From Leptobrachium leishanense (Eukaryota > Chordata > Amphibia > Anura > Megophryidae), in contig CM019069.1 of the NCBI GenBank assembly GCA_009667805.1, forward strand, positions 96,383,204 to 96,447,203: a stretch of 64,000 bases of DNA. Reading direction: 5' to 3'. The position numbers and the translations under genes are program-made. Shown here one piece after another: positions 21,372 through 31,773 of this stretch. Numbering within the stretch: position 1 is the stretch's first letter; each line of letters starts with the position of its first letter. The notes below the pieces were generated by a model. It had not been told where the DNA came from. It ran no database searches and worked only from the letters and a program-made list of their open reading frames with translations.

Positions 21372-22987
21372 TTAACCCTTTCGCCGCTGAGCCATTTCAC
21401 CCCTCTGTGCTGAGCTAATTTTTTACCGGTTTCGTTCATCATGTTTAAACATGATTTGAAGTCACATTTTATTATACGAGCCAGACATATTATATATCGT
21501 TCTTTCCGGTAGACTCGGCAGATTCATAATATATCCTTTAGTATATGTATACGTCATGTCCTGCCTGAATATTATAACAAAAAATGCAATAAAACTAGAA
21601 TTTTCAATCCTCTACAGTGTGTAAAGGTTTTTTTGTCACATTTTATCATCTGAGCCTTTGCGGTTATGTTTTCTATGGGGTGCGCTTGTAAAAAAAAAAA
21701 AAAAATGGAGACTCGTTTTTTTTTTTGGGGGGAGAAGGAGAAAGTTCGTGTTTTCTTTAGAAACCCCCCCCTCACCCATAGCAAAAATCGTTAGTGCAGC
21801 ATCATTGTTCACATTATAATTGTAATGGGGACAATATTGTTGCATTAACCACTTGGCTGCTAAGGACGCGCTCAGCGCGTCCTCCCAAGTGCTTCCCCTG
21901 TGCGATGGACGCGCTCAGTGCGTAAATGCACAGGCAGCAATCGGCGGGACTGCTGAGCCCCCCCGGTGCCAACTGACATCTTGGATGTCAACCCGGCACT
22001 TCGGGACCAATAGATGTCATTGTGCCGAACGCAATGACATTTATTTCAGGCCCCCCCCCCCGCTAGTGCAGAGGAGGTGCCTGAAAGGGAGGGATGGGAG
22101 GTCCTTCGGACCTCCCTCCCGATTGCCGGGGGCCAGCGGTTAAAGGCAGGCATCATTTGGAAGGGCACAGCCGGCCCTTTCAAACGGTGCCTGGCTTTAA
22201 CCCCTTGGGGGCCGGATCACGATTCGGCGCCGGATCATGATCCTCTCCCGGAGCTGGCCGACAATCTTGGATGTCGGCCAAGCTTCCGGGATGTCCCCCC
22301 TGACGACTGGCGTCATCGTGCATAGCACGATGACATCAGTTTTAGAGTTAACCCCTAGCTGCCACCAATGGTGGAGATAGGGGGTTCATTGGAAGCCCCT
22401 ATCTCCCGATCCGGAGCAGCTAGGTGTTACTGTTTGGCATCATTGGATCGGCCAGTGCATGGCCTTTCCAACGATACCAAACATTACCATGTAAAAAGTA
22501 ATAAAAAAAAAATAAAGTTTTTTTTTTGTTAATGCAGCAATATTGTTCCCATTTCAATTGTAATGTGAACAATGATGCTGCACTAACTATTTTTGTATGG
22601 GGTGCATTTGTTAAAAATCGTGTAATTTTTCTCTCCAAAAAATGTAACGAGATCCAATTTCAATTTTTTTTAACAAGCGCACCTCATAGAAAATATAACC
22701 GCAAATGCTTGCATGTTAAAATGTGAAAAAAACCCACTTTACACGTTGTAAATTATTGAAAATTCTAATTTTATTGCATTTTTTGTTATAATATAGACAG
22801 GACATGATGCATACATATAATAATGATGTATTATGAATCTGCCGAGTCTGCCGGAAAGAACGATCTATAAAATGTCTGGGTCATATAATAAAATAAGGCT
22901 TCAAAACGCGGATAAACATGATCAGCGAAACCGGTAAAAATGAGCTCAGCACACAGGCGTTAAATGCCTCAGCAGCGAAAGGGTTAA
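21372..22987. mobile_element. Long-armed piggyBac-like element (family D, copy 2)
   Basis: TTAA at 21372-21375 and 22984-22987 flank CCCTTTCGCCGCTGAGCC and its counterpart GCCTCAGCAGCGAAAGGG. The arms, 21376-21844 and about 22525-22983, are inverted repeats of about 460-470 bp sharing ACATATTATATATCGTTC, ATTCATAATA, TAACAAAAAATGCAATAAAA and GCAGCATCATTGTTCACATT blocks. The GC-rich centre contains further TTAA-bounded material. No transposase ORF is seen; mobilisation by a piggyBac-type enzyme in trans is inferred. Confidence 0.8.
21845..22143. mobile_element. TTAA-bounded GC-rich insert in the family D element
   Basis: TTAA at 21845-21848 precedes CCACTTGGCTGCTAAGGACG. TTAA at 22140-22143 follows GGGGGCCAGCGG. 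The terminus resembles the right end of the copy at 581-1012 (CCACTTCCATGCGG in complement). The interior has GACGCGCTCAGCGCGTC palindromes. It could be a nested piggyBac-like MITE or simply the original centre of the larger element. Confidence 0.45.
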
Positions 22988-23029
22988 TAAAAAATAACAC
23001 ACACAAAAAAAAGGTTTTTGTTTTGTTTA

Positions 23030-23480
23030 AATTTTTTTAAATTCTTATTACTTTTTGCTTACCAAACATGACCATGTTAAAAGGATCATGCTTTGGCCTT
23101 TCGAATGATACCTTCCATGACCCTCTAACTGCCACCTTTCAGGAGATAGGGGCTTCCTTTGAACCCCCAAATCTCCACCATGGGATTTCCTTAGGAAATC
23201 ACTGGGCAGCTACGGGTTCCCCGGCTAACTGACGTTAAGTAACGAGGGGGGACCCTGAGGTGGAGCTGCCGGCCAAGATAGTGGCCCCCACCTGAACTAG
23301 GCTGGGATCTGGCGCTGGATCGCGTACCAGCATCTCAGGGGTTAAAGGCAGTCACCGTTTGAAAGGGCAGGCTGTGCCCTTCAAAGCAGTGCCTGCCTTT
23401 TGTCTGTACCCCTTTCTGATGGGGAGGGAGAGCGGTCCAAAGGACCTCCCCTTCAGGCACCTTCCCTGCACTGGTGGGGA
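23030..23480. mobile_element. Family D-like partial element
   Basis: TTTTGCTTACCAAACATGAC, GCCTTTCGAATGATACC and CTCTAACTGCCACC parallel 51001-51115 and 22370-22500 in family D. Its right part, AAAGGCAGTCACCGTTTGAA with AAGCAGTGCCTGCCTTT, is self-complementary. It merges into the 36-bp minisatellite. Confidence 0.5.
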
Positions 23481-23790
23481 GGCCCGGATCGATCCCCAGG
23501 CTCGGCCGGGGCCTGAGGCCCGGATCGATCCCCAGGCTCGGCCGGGGCCTGAGGCCCGGATCGATCCCCAGGCTCGGCCTGGGCCTGAGGCCCGGATCGA
23601 TCCCCAGGCTCGGCCGGGGCCTGAGGCCCGGATCGATCCCCAGGCTCGGCCGGGGCCTGAGGCCCGGATCGATCCCCAGGCTCGGCCGGGGCCTGAGGCC
23701 CGGATCGATCCCCAGGCTCGGCCGGGGCCTGAGGCCCGGATCGATCCCCAGGCTCGGCCGGGGCCTGAGGCCCGGATCGATGCCGGGGCC
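23481..23790. repeat. 36-bp GC-rich minisatellite, 8.6 units
   Basis: Eight near-identical 36-bp units starting GGCCCGGATCGATCCCCAGG (23481-23768) plus a partial ninth. 36 is a multiple of three, so several frames stay open and give repetitive ORFs on both strands; these are artefacts. One unit differs by a single base (GGCCTGGGCC). Confidence 0.95.
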
Positions 23791-24266
23791 GGAGGCTCCA
23801 GTTTCAGCTGGTGGTTTTGGCCGTTTCTGCCTTTCAACCGAAAACACCATTTTCGACCGATAATTTCGGTGCATTCCTAATATATAACTGAAATTATATC
23901 GTTTTCGTTCCATCTCATTCACATTTAGAAAACTTGAATCATGAGATTAATCTCATTAGTCAAGATAAAATTAAAGATATATCCATATCTTTCATCACCA
24001 TAAGCACTCTGCCTACTTTTAGCTAATAAGTGAATCTGCAACCTTGTTGTGTATATATGTGTAGAGTCATATATATAATTATATACAAAATAAGATTGTG
24101 ATGAATGGGTTTATATTTTAGTTGTTTTGCTCCTGTGCACCGCATTTACTCTTTGTTTCATCTGTGGTAAAAAGACTTACAGATCTTAAAGCTTTATTAC
24201 TAGGCAGTGTGGTCAAAAGGTTTTGGTTTCTCAGTCTGCTAAAATAAGAATGGCGTAGCAAACAAT
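23791..24266. other. Unassigned
   Basis: AT-rich, with no gene or recognised repeat. Confidence 0.35.
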
Positions 24267-25160
24267 CAGGGTTATTCAAAGAGATCCGAATTGTGGCCGA
24301 AAGGTAACCGAACACTGAAATTCAGCATACGGTTACTTTTCCTGGCCATTCGGCTATTCAGAGGGCAGGCAGTTCGCCAAATGTTGGCGAATTGCCTGCA
24401 CATACGGTGCCTGTTCGAGGGCCGTGAATCCCCCATAGAGAAGCAATGCTTCGTCTATTCAGAGAACAAAAACCAGCAGTGAAAAGTTGCCTAAATGCCC
24501 TGCTGTGCGGTGGTTTCATTCGACAGGTTTATTCAGGCGAATCCCATTGGCTTCAATGTTAAAAATATTCTCGTTTTAATCCAATATCTAATAAACCGTT
24601 GATTATAATATTCTGCGGTAAACAGTCTCTTTATATTTAGATTTTTTTTATTATCTTTTAGGCATTTTGCGGGATTTTTTAGTGAAACTTTTTTTCCGTT
24701 TCTATTTTTTTATAAATCGTTTTTTCTTTATTCTGTAACAGCCCTTTTTATTATCATTCATTGGATCTTATATGTAAATTTCAGACATTTTCGTTTCACT
24801 TTTCAAACATACAAGCGTACCAGTTTTTTTTATTTTTTTCACTCCATTCGTCTGCGGTGTCGGGTTTTTCCGGCAGCTGCTCTACGCTGAGATCGGCGGC
24901 TGCTTGGGTTTCTCTGTTGTGTTCGGCGTTAATCCAGATGTTTTTGCGGGTTTCGGTGTGCTTTCCCCAGGTTTTGCGTTGAGCGTTCATCGGGATTGCG
25001 GTGGCTTTTTCTGGCACTACGACGGCCCTGTGGTGCTCACTGAATACACCACAGGGTCCCCGAAATGGGATCGCCAAATCGCACCGAATTGAACGAAAAG
25101 TCACCGAACGTGCGGTGACTTTTCAATTCTCTTTGTGAAACACCGTATTCTACAGGGTTA
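24267..25160. mobile_element. Possible hAT-like non-autonomous element
   Basis: It starts CAGGGTTATTCAAAGAGATC. Near the other end it has ATTCTCTTTGTGAAACACCG, partly inverse to the left end, plus a second CAGGGTTATTCAATG at about 25154. The interior has inverted GGTGACTTTT/CGGTTACTTTT-type blocks. No clean 8-bp duplication was found, so the class call is tentative. Confidence 0.35.
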
Positions 25161-25179
25161 TTCAATGTTTTTCCAGATA

Positions 25180-26584
25180 CAGTCAGGTCCAGAAATATCG
25201 GGACATCGACACAATTCTAACATCTTTGACTCTATTCCCTCATTACCCCAATTACAATGTGCAGATAAAAGGCCCAGAGTTCATTTCAAGTGTGCTATTT
25301 GCATTTGGAATCTGTTGCTGTCAACTCTCAAGATGAGATCCAAAGAGCTGTCACTATCAGTGAAGCAAGCCATCATTAGGCTGAAGAAACCAAACAAACC
25401 CATCAGAGAGATAGCAAGAACATTAGGTGTGGCCAAAACAACTGTTTGGAATATTCTCAAAAAGAAGGAACGCACCGGTGAGCTCAGCAACACCAAAAGA
25501 CCCGGGAGACCACGGAAAACAACTGTGGTGGATGACCGAAGAATTCTTTCCCTGGTGAAGAAAACACCCTTCACAACAGTTGGCCAGATCAAGAACACTC
25601 TCCAGGAGGTAGGTGTATGTGTGTCAAAGTCAACAATCAAGAGAAGACTTCACCGGAGGGAATAAAGAGGGTTCACCATAAAATGTAAACCATTGGTGAG
25701 CCTCAAAAACAGGAAGGCCAGATTAGAATTTGCCAAACAACACCTAACAAAGCCTTCACAGTTCTGGAACAGGCGCCTATGGACAGATGAAACCAAGATC
25801 AACTTGTACCAGAGTGATGGGAAGAGAAGAGTATGGAGAAGGAAAGGAACTGCTCATTATCCTAAGCATACCACCTCATCAGTGAAGCATGGTGGTGGTA
25901 GTGTCATGGCGTGGGCATGTATGGCTGCCAATGGAACTGGTTCTCTTGTATTTATTGATGATGTGACTGCTGACAAAAGCAGCAGGATGAATTCTGAAGT
26001 GTTTCGGGCAATATCATCTGCTCACATTCAGCCAAATGCTGCAGAACTCATTGGACGGCGCTTCACAGTGCAGATGGACAATGACCCAAAGCAAACTGCA
26101 AAAGCAAGCAAAGCGTTTTTGAAGGGACAGAAGTGGAATGTTATGCAATGGCCAAGTCAATCACATGACCAGAATCCCATTGAGCATGCATTTCACTTGC
26201 TGAAGACAAAACTGAAGGGAAAATGCCCCAAGAACAAGCAGGAACTGAAGACAGTTGCAGTAGAGGCCTGGCAGAGTATCACCAGGGATGAAACCCAGCG
26301 TCTGGTGATGTCTGACTGCAAAGGATTTGCAACCAAGTATTAAGAAGTTTTATTTAGGATTATTATTCTGTCCCATTACCTTTTGGTCCCTTAACAAGTG
26401 GGAGGCACATCTACAAACTGCTGTAAGTCCTACACCGTTCACCTGAGTTGGATGTACATACCCTCAAATTAAAGCTGGCAGTTAAAGCACATTGTGTTTG
26501 TTTCAATCCAACTCCATTGTGGTGGTGTATAGAGCCAAAGATGTTAGAATTGTGTCGCTGTCCCAATATTTCTGGACCTGACTT
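25180..26584 (+). mobile_element. Tc1-type DNA transposon, almost complete
   Basis: About 54-bp TIRs begin CAGTCAGGTCCAGAAATATC at left, with the reverse complement AAGTCAGGTCCAGAAATATT at right. TA dinucleotides at 25178-25179 and 26585-26586 are the target duplication. The 1405-bp body carries one transposase gene in + orientation. TIR identity is high, suggesting recent activity of the family. The last base of the right TIR differs from the left. Confidence 0.92.
25333..26343 (+). pseudogene. Tc1-family transposase, one internal stop
   Basis: The reading frame starts at ATG 25333 and would span 337 codons, but TAA at 25663-25665 (codon 111) interrupts it with the frame unchanged on both sides. 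The N-terminus has two helix-turn-helix regions (EIARTLGVAKTTVWNILKK; STIKRRLHRRE) with a GRPRK hook between. The DD34E triad is present: D152 (LWTDETKI), D249 (VQMDNDPKQT) and E284 (NPIEHAF), with 34 residues between the last two. The glycine-rich HGGGSVMAW motif is intact. The tail VMSDCKGFATKY looks short: family members usually have about eight or nine more residues before DCKGFATKY. Cut-and-paste transposition is the family role; this copy is inactive as written. Confidence 0.92.
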
Positions 26585-26586
26585 TA

Positions 26587-26989
26587 TGTCTTGATTTCTA
26601 TTGTTTTATTCTGCCACAAATTCCTTCAAATGAAATATTCAGCTGGGAAATGTTTTAGATGTTTTAAAAATAAAGTTTCAGAAAGAATGTCTCTGTTCAC
26701 AAATTATTACGTAAACATACTTCTAAAGCCAGTGTCCTTATTTTTTTTACTAAATACTTTTTTTGTAGTGATTTGTATTTCTCTTATTTAGTGCTTTCCA
26801 ATATTCTAACTGTTTATTACTAGCATTTGAGAAAACTTGGCAAGTAAAAAAAAAAAAAAAAGTTAACCTATCGTGCTTATTGAAAATGTACACCTGATGT
26901 ACTGGTGCCAACCTCTGTGATCTTGACCTTGGAAATAGACTGTTTCCTCTTCACAGAAATGATTAAAGGAACACTAGGAAATTCAGCCT
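26587..26989. other. Unassigned
   Basis: AT-rich, with an A-run at about 26847; no feature recognised. Confidence 0.35.
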
Positions 26990-27624
26990 AGCGCATAGGA
27001 AGAGTTATTTTACAGTGAGAACAATACAGCTGTGGAATGCTCTGCCTGTTGAGGTGGTTGGGTCAGAGACTGGACAGACTTTTTGGCTCGGGTCAGACGA
27101 GCACAGTGTTCACGTCCGTGTTGCTGCACATTCTAACGTCCGTGGTGGCATACAATTATGATCAATAGAGACCCACACACTAAGTGCGTCCGCACAACGG
27201 ACGCGGCAAACGGACGCAAGTTAGGCAAGACCATAAAACCGCTAGAACGGGCGTGCGGAGTGCACCACGTCCGCGTAGCTTTGTGTGTGATTGATGGAAC
27301 GTAGTCAGATGGACTGCATTTTTGATGGACAAAATGGTTTTTCATATAAATTTTATTTCCCATCTACATCAGTCAAAAAAAAACATCAGTCACATAAACG
27401 GACCGTGTGGCCACTACCTTATCGTCAGTCAGAAAGTATGTCTGTTGTGCCCGACGCACAGTCCACACAGAATGCGTTGTCTGACCCTAGCCTTAAACGA
27501 CGACTAGATGACTTCCTGCAAAAACCTAATATTAAGGGTTATAATATTTAATTTGTGCTTATAAGCTTCTTGATCCAAGGAGAAATCTATCCAACATTCT
27601 GGGGTCAAGAAGGAATTTTTTTTC
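26990..27624 (+). mobile_element. CR1-type LINE 3' end, split by a MITE
   Basis: AATACAGCTGTGGAATGCTC and GAGACTGGACAGACTTTTT (to 27084) continue after the MITE as GACGACTAGATGACTTCCTG, TATTAAGGGTTATAATATTT and AAGCTTCTTGATCCAAGGAG. The latter parallels 35455-35580. The CR1 tail stops at about 27624, where an L2 fragment begins. Confidence 0.7.
27085..27492. mobile_element. Harbinger-like MITE, family A, copy 3 (inverted)
   Basis: The TIRs GGCTCGGGTCAGACGAGCAC and GTCTGACCCTAGCC bound a 408-bp body. TTT precedes and TTA follows. The interior is family A in reverse orientation (TGATCAATAGAGACCCACAC, GTAAAACCGCTAG-like blocks). It sits inside the CR1 tail. Confidence 0.8.
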
Positions 27625-27625
27625 C

Positions 27626-28500
27626 AGTATGGACCTCTCCCCAGGTCTCCTGGATCGAGTCACTGACTGTCTCTCCGCTGTCTCAAATTGGATGGCTTCC
27701 CGCTTCCTTAAACTCAATCTTGCCAAAAATGAATTTCTCGTCATTCCTCCCTCCAAGAAGAACCCAATACCACCTATCTCTCTACAAGTAAATGGAACAC
27801 CCATTAGCCAAACACCCCAAGCTCGCTGCCTTGGCGTCACTTTTGACTCTGACCTATCATCATTCTCTTCCCACATCTAGACAGTGACCAAATCCTGTTT
27901 ATTTCAACTCAAAAACATTGCCCGTGTTCGCCCTTTTCTGACCCAAGATACCACAAAAGTGTTGGTTCGTGCTCTTGTCATTTCACGACTTGACTACTGC
28001 AACTCGCTCCTTATTGGCCTCCCCAACTCCCGTATCGCCCCTTTGCAAACTGTAATGAATGCATGGGCCAGGCTTCTTTTTCCTCACTAAACGCACCTCG
28101 CGAACTTCCCCACTCTGCCGGTCCCTCCATTGGCTTCCTATAGGTTTCAGGATACAGTTTAAAATACTGATGCTCACGTTCAAATCATTCAATAACTGAA
28201 CCCCTCCTTACATGTCTTCATTACTCCGCAAACCCGTCCCATCTAGACAACTCCGTTCAGCAGGTGATCTCCATCTGTCATCGGTCTACACACGCACGGC
28301 CAACTCTTGCCTCCAAGTCTTCTCAAGGGCAGCACAGTCCTGTAGAATGACGTGCCTCGCCCTATCAAACTCTCCCCTGACCTTCAGGCCTTCAAGAAAT
28401 CCCTCAAAACCCATGTCTTCAGATTAGCGCAGCACATCACCGATGCAACTCATCCCTCTGCTCACCTACTCACACTTGATTGAAGCCACTTCTATTGTCC
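27626..28500 (+). pseudogene. L2-type LINE fragment
   Basis: It encodes SAVSNWMASRFLKLNLAKNE and QARCLGVTFDSDLSSFSSHI, a stop at 27878-27880, then ARVRPFLTQDTTKVLVRALV and [17 protein letters not shown]. Further frameshifts follow. These match the thumb/C-terminal part of the L2 at 13183-14382. The 5' RT motifs and the very 3' tail are missing; its 5' join to the CR1 tail is abrupt. Confidence 0.8.
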
Positions 28501-28540
28501 CACCATTCCCAATATGTAATTTTTTTTTTTTATATACATA

Positions 28541-28815
28541 TGAAAAACCATTTTGGCCGTCAAAAATGCTGTCCGTCTGACTACGTTCCATCACTCGCAT
28601 ACAAAGCTACGCGGATGTGGCGCACGCTGTGCGTCTGTCCTAGCAGTTTGACGTTCTTGCTTAAATTGCGTCCGGTGCCACGTGCGTTGTGCATCCGCAC
28701 TTCTGTGCAGACGTACTTTGTGTGCGGGTCTCTACTGATCATAATTTTAAGCTACCACTGACGTTAAAATGTGCAGCAACAAGGACGTGATCACTGCGTT
28801 CATTTGACACGGGCC
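28541..28815. mobile_element. Harbinger-like MITE, family A, copy 4 (truncated)
   Basis: It begins inside family A (TGAAAAACCATTTTGGCCGT, as at 7966) and runs to a decayed right end ACACGGGCC followed by TTA. The left TIR is absent. Confidence 0.65.
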
Positions 28816-28818
28816 TTA

Positions 28819-29440
28819 AGCTTAGGTCAGGGTCGTATGATTTTTCGGTAATTCTAATAATCTTATTTATTTGACAACTTCCTCTTGGCTATAGGTAGGT
28901 TTCTCCACATAAGAAAAATAAATATTCCATTTGGTTTACTCATTGCCAGAAAACATTTTGAAATTGTTATCATTGAAAACAATCAGATCTTATTTGACTT
29001 TCCACATGGTGTTATTGATTCAAAGACGGGACAGCATTGTTAAACGTGATTCCTTTCTACAGGGTCGGAAACCCATCATGCCAACGCTAAGTACAGGAAA
29101 GGCGTTGCCACTATATCAGAGCTATCACCAGGCCTTGACTTTATCCTGTGATTTTGTTTTTTTGTTGCAGGAACTACTTTCATTACTTTTTCCCTGCATG
29201 CTAAAGTGTGGAAAAAAAATATCGATGGCAATAAGTGTGAATTAGCTTGTTTCCTTTTATTCCTTAGTAATTATTTTTATGCAGTCATTAATTGCATTCT
29301 CTATTGGTTTTCACTGGGTTTCATTATATTAAGTCTATTGAACATTTTTACCATTTTTCAGTAGTTACAAATTATTAAAATTTTAATACAAAACCAACGT
29401 ATGTAGAAACACAGTGTACTACACCTGCATAACAGTCAGC
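28819..29440. other. Unassigned
   Basis: No repeat is recognised. A short acceptor-like site (TTTTTTGTTGCAG) at about 29159-29171 precedes a small open stretch, but no convincing exon could be built. Confidence 0.35.
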
Positions 29441-29442
29441 TT

Positions 29443-29767
29443 AAGGTTGGCGGCACACTAGCAAACATTTTGCATCCGTTTGACCGCACTGTTTGACGTC
29501 CGTCGTAGCTTTAAAAAGGAGTCCATTAAACACACCACACGAAGCACCTGCGCACTTTTTCACGGATGGGCAACGCATATAGCCACAGACGCAAAAATAA
29601 CATTGACGTGAACAAGCTAAACGGACGCAGAAACAACGCCGCCATGTATTATCCAGGGGTGTGGAGACATCAGACGTTACGGACGCACTTTACGCAGTAC
29701 TCACCATCTCCCGTGAAAAAGTGCATCCGTAACGGACGCAGTACAGTATGCTTGTTTGCCGCCTCTC
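29443..29767. mobile_element. MITE family I, abutting a family C MITE
   Basis: The left end AGGTTGGCGGCACACTAGCA and right end TGCTTGTTTGCCGCCTCTC are imperfect inverted repeats. TTA occurs at both junctions. The interior is CpG-rich with AACGGACGCAG-type repeats. It is followed flush, across one TTA, by the family C copy at 29771. Confidence 0.6.
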
Positions 29768-29770
29768 TTA

Positions 29771-30196
29771 GGCTAGGGTCAGACGAAAGCATTTTTCCCC
29801 GCGAACGTAAAAAAGTGCGTCCGAATGAATTGACGTATTTTTTCGCGGAATGCGCGAAAACGGTCAGACGACGTGCATTTTCGGGCGTGATTTTGTACGG
29901 ATCGTCAATAAAACGCTTTTTGCGTCTGGACGTTATGTTGGCCAAACATTAGCAGCGTCTGACATCTCCTAATCACGCAAACACGCCGCTATGCCGCAGC
30001 TGCGCACTCAGTACGTCAGTACTAGCGGCTCAGCGTTCTCAGAAAAATGCGTTCAAATTCCACTTGCGTTGCACGGCCGGACTTTTGTGCGGCCGTACAT
30101 CGTATATTGGCCGTCATTGCCGTCATCTGCTGCCAGTGCGGCCGTAATTATGTGCGCCAGAACGCACGTTAAAAGTGCGCTGGTCTGACCCCAGCC
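29771..30196. mobile_element. Harbinger-like MITE, family C, copy 2
   Basis: 426 bp from GGCTAGGGTCAGACGAAAGC to TGGTCTGACCCCAGCC, with TTA at 29768-29770 and 30197-30199 as a clean three-base duplication. Very close to the copy at 50125-50552, including AAAGCATTTTTCCCCGCGAA. Confidence 0.9.
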
Positions 30197-30199
30197 TTA

Positions 30200-31205
30200 G
30201 TCGTATGCAGAACAATCAAATATCTCGCTAGTCCTAATAGATTTTTTTATATATTTTTTCCTTGGTATAGATTGACCAGTTTAATAGAAACAAAATAATT
30301 AAGCCAATTAATGGTGATTTGATTGCCTGTGCGCTCACTATAATACGCTAATGAAGTCTTTTGAGTTTGGGAATGGGATTTTGTTCACCGACCTGATTTA
30401 CTATTGTTAAATGCTCTTTAGGTATTAACTACGTCAAACCTTCCTTCCCATTGGGATAAAAAGCCTTCCATAGACACATCATTAAAAGATGGATAACGGT
30501 GTCCCACAGACTTTAGAATCCCATTTTTTTTCTTTTTATAGTGTTGATTGCTTGAATGACTAGTAGAACGTGCTGCAGTTCGAATAGTCCTACCATATAA
30601 GCTCTACTTTGCATAACGTGGTCAACAATTCAACATCCTCCACAAGTTAAAAAAACAAATGGCAATATTCTCAAGAAATATTATCTTCATGGAGTGTAGG
30701 AGTCCACAACCATAAATTAAAATGATCAGTGTGGTTTCCATCTATTCAACACTACTGTAGTGTCTTTTAGACTGGATGAGCTTAATGGACTGATGTCTTG
30801 ATTTTCATGTAAAAAAAAAAGTGTGGCTTTAGTACACCCCCTAAAATGAGAGTAAACCTTTTGAAACATATATAAAATTAACTTAAACAGTTGGTAATCA
30901 GAACAGTTAAAACGGAGCTTCAATGTAAAAATCTCCTGACCTGCAATACACAATTTGGCCACAGTGGCGCTGTTATGCGGCTGTCAGTATTTTTAGTAAC
31001 AGAACAAGCAGTAACACTTTCTGAGTAAAACAGAGAGGATAGCAACAGAGGAGCAGAGACAGCGCCTCTCCCACGGCGATCTCTTTCCTCTAAAACACCG
31101 GATTCTGAAGTCCGGAACAATCTGAAATCTGGTATGCTCGGGATCCTCAGCATTCTGGAAATGGGGCGCTATATCTGTATCTTTTTTTGCTGCTGTATTA
31201 ACATA
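30200..31205. other. Unassigned unique-looking sequence
   Basis: AT-rich, with no ORF of recognisable family and no family repeat. Confidence 0.4.
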
Positions 31206-31320
31206 GAGCAGGGGTCAGCATCCTTGGCCCTCCAGATGTTGTGAACTGCATACCCCATGTGGCTCAGCATTATGGGAGATATAGTTTAAAAGCCTCTGGG
31301 TGACCAAGGTTTCCTGAACT
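31206..31320. mobile_element. hAT-type MITE (decayed)
   Basis: AGCAGGGGTCAGCATCCTTG, CCCTCCAGATGTTGTGAACT and later CTCTGGGTGACCAAGG form the imperfect terminal inverted repeats of a short CAGGGGTC-type hAT element, comparable to 42766-42895. The 8-bp target duplication is not identifiable. Confidence 0.5.
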
Positions 31321-31773
31321 CCGACATGTGGAATATTTGATTAGTTGAAGAAAAACTGTTTTGGCACAAAGTGCTTCCAACATAGAGAACAGTAGTATAA
31401 TTGGGAGTTGTAAGATAATGCTACAGAGTAAATGGGGGAATGAATGAAAGTGTGAGGATAGGAGAATGGTACAAAGGAGGTGAGAAGGATGGTGGGGAGA
31501 AGCATTTACTTCTGTTAGCTCTTCAGAAAGCCTGGTCAGGACGATATGCATCGAGCGAGCCAGGTGTTACAACCTACCTATGGGTCTTTTTTTTTTTTTT
31601 TTTTAAACATATTTTTATTCATCTTGGTTCAACATACATCAAAAACAGATAAATAGACATCTTAGTATACATCAGTATCAAATAATCAACTAATACATAT
31701 ATATGACATCCAGTTTCCGAAAAAATTACTGTGCTACTCCCCTGAAAACCCATAAGATCTACATGGAGGTCAG

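Noticed and set aside
23335..23922. ORFs up to 195 codons with GIDPGLRPRPS repeats
   Set aside because: The 36-bp unit keeps several frames open on both strands; this is repeat translation, not a gene.
28931..29245. 104-codon ORF with an acceptor-like site near 29171, considered as an exon
   Set aside because: No open frame continues to a convincing donor and the peptide shows no recognisable pattern.
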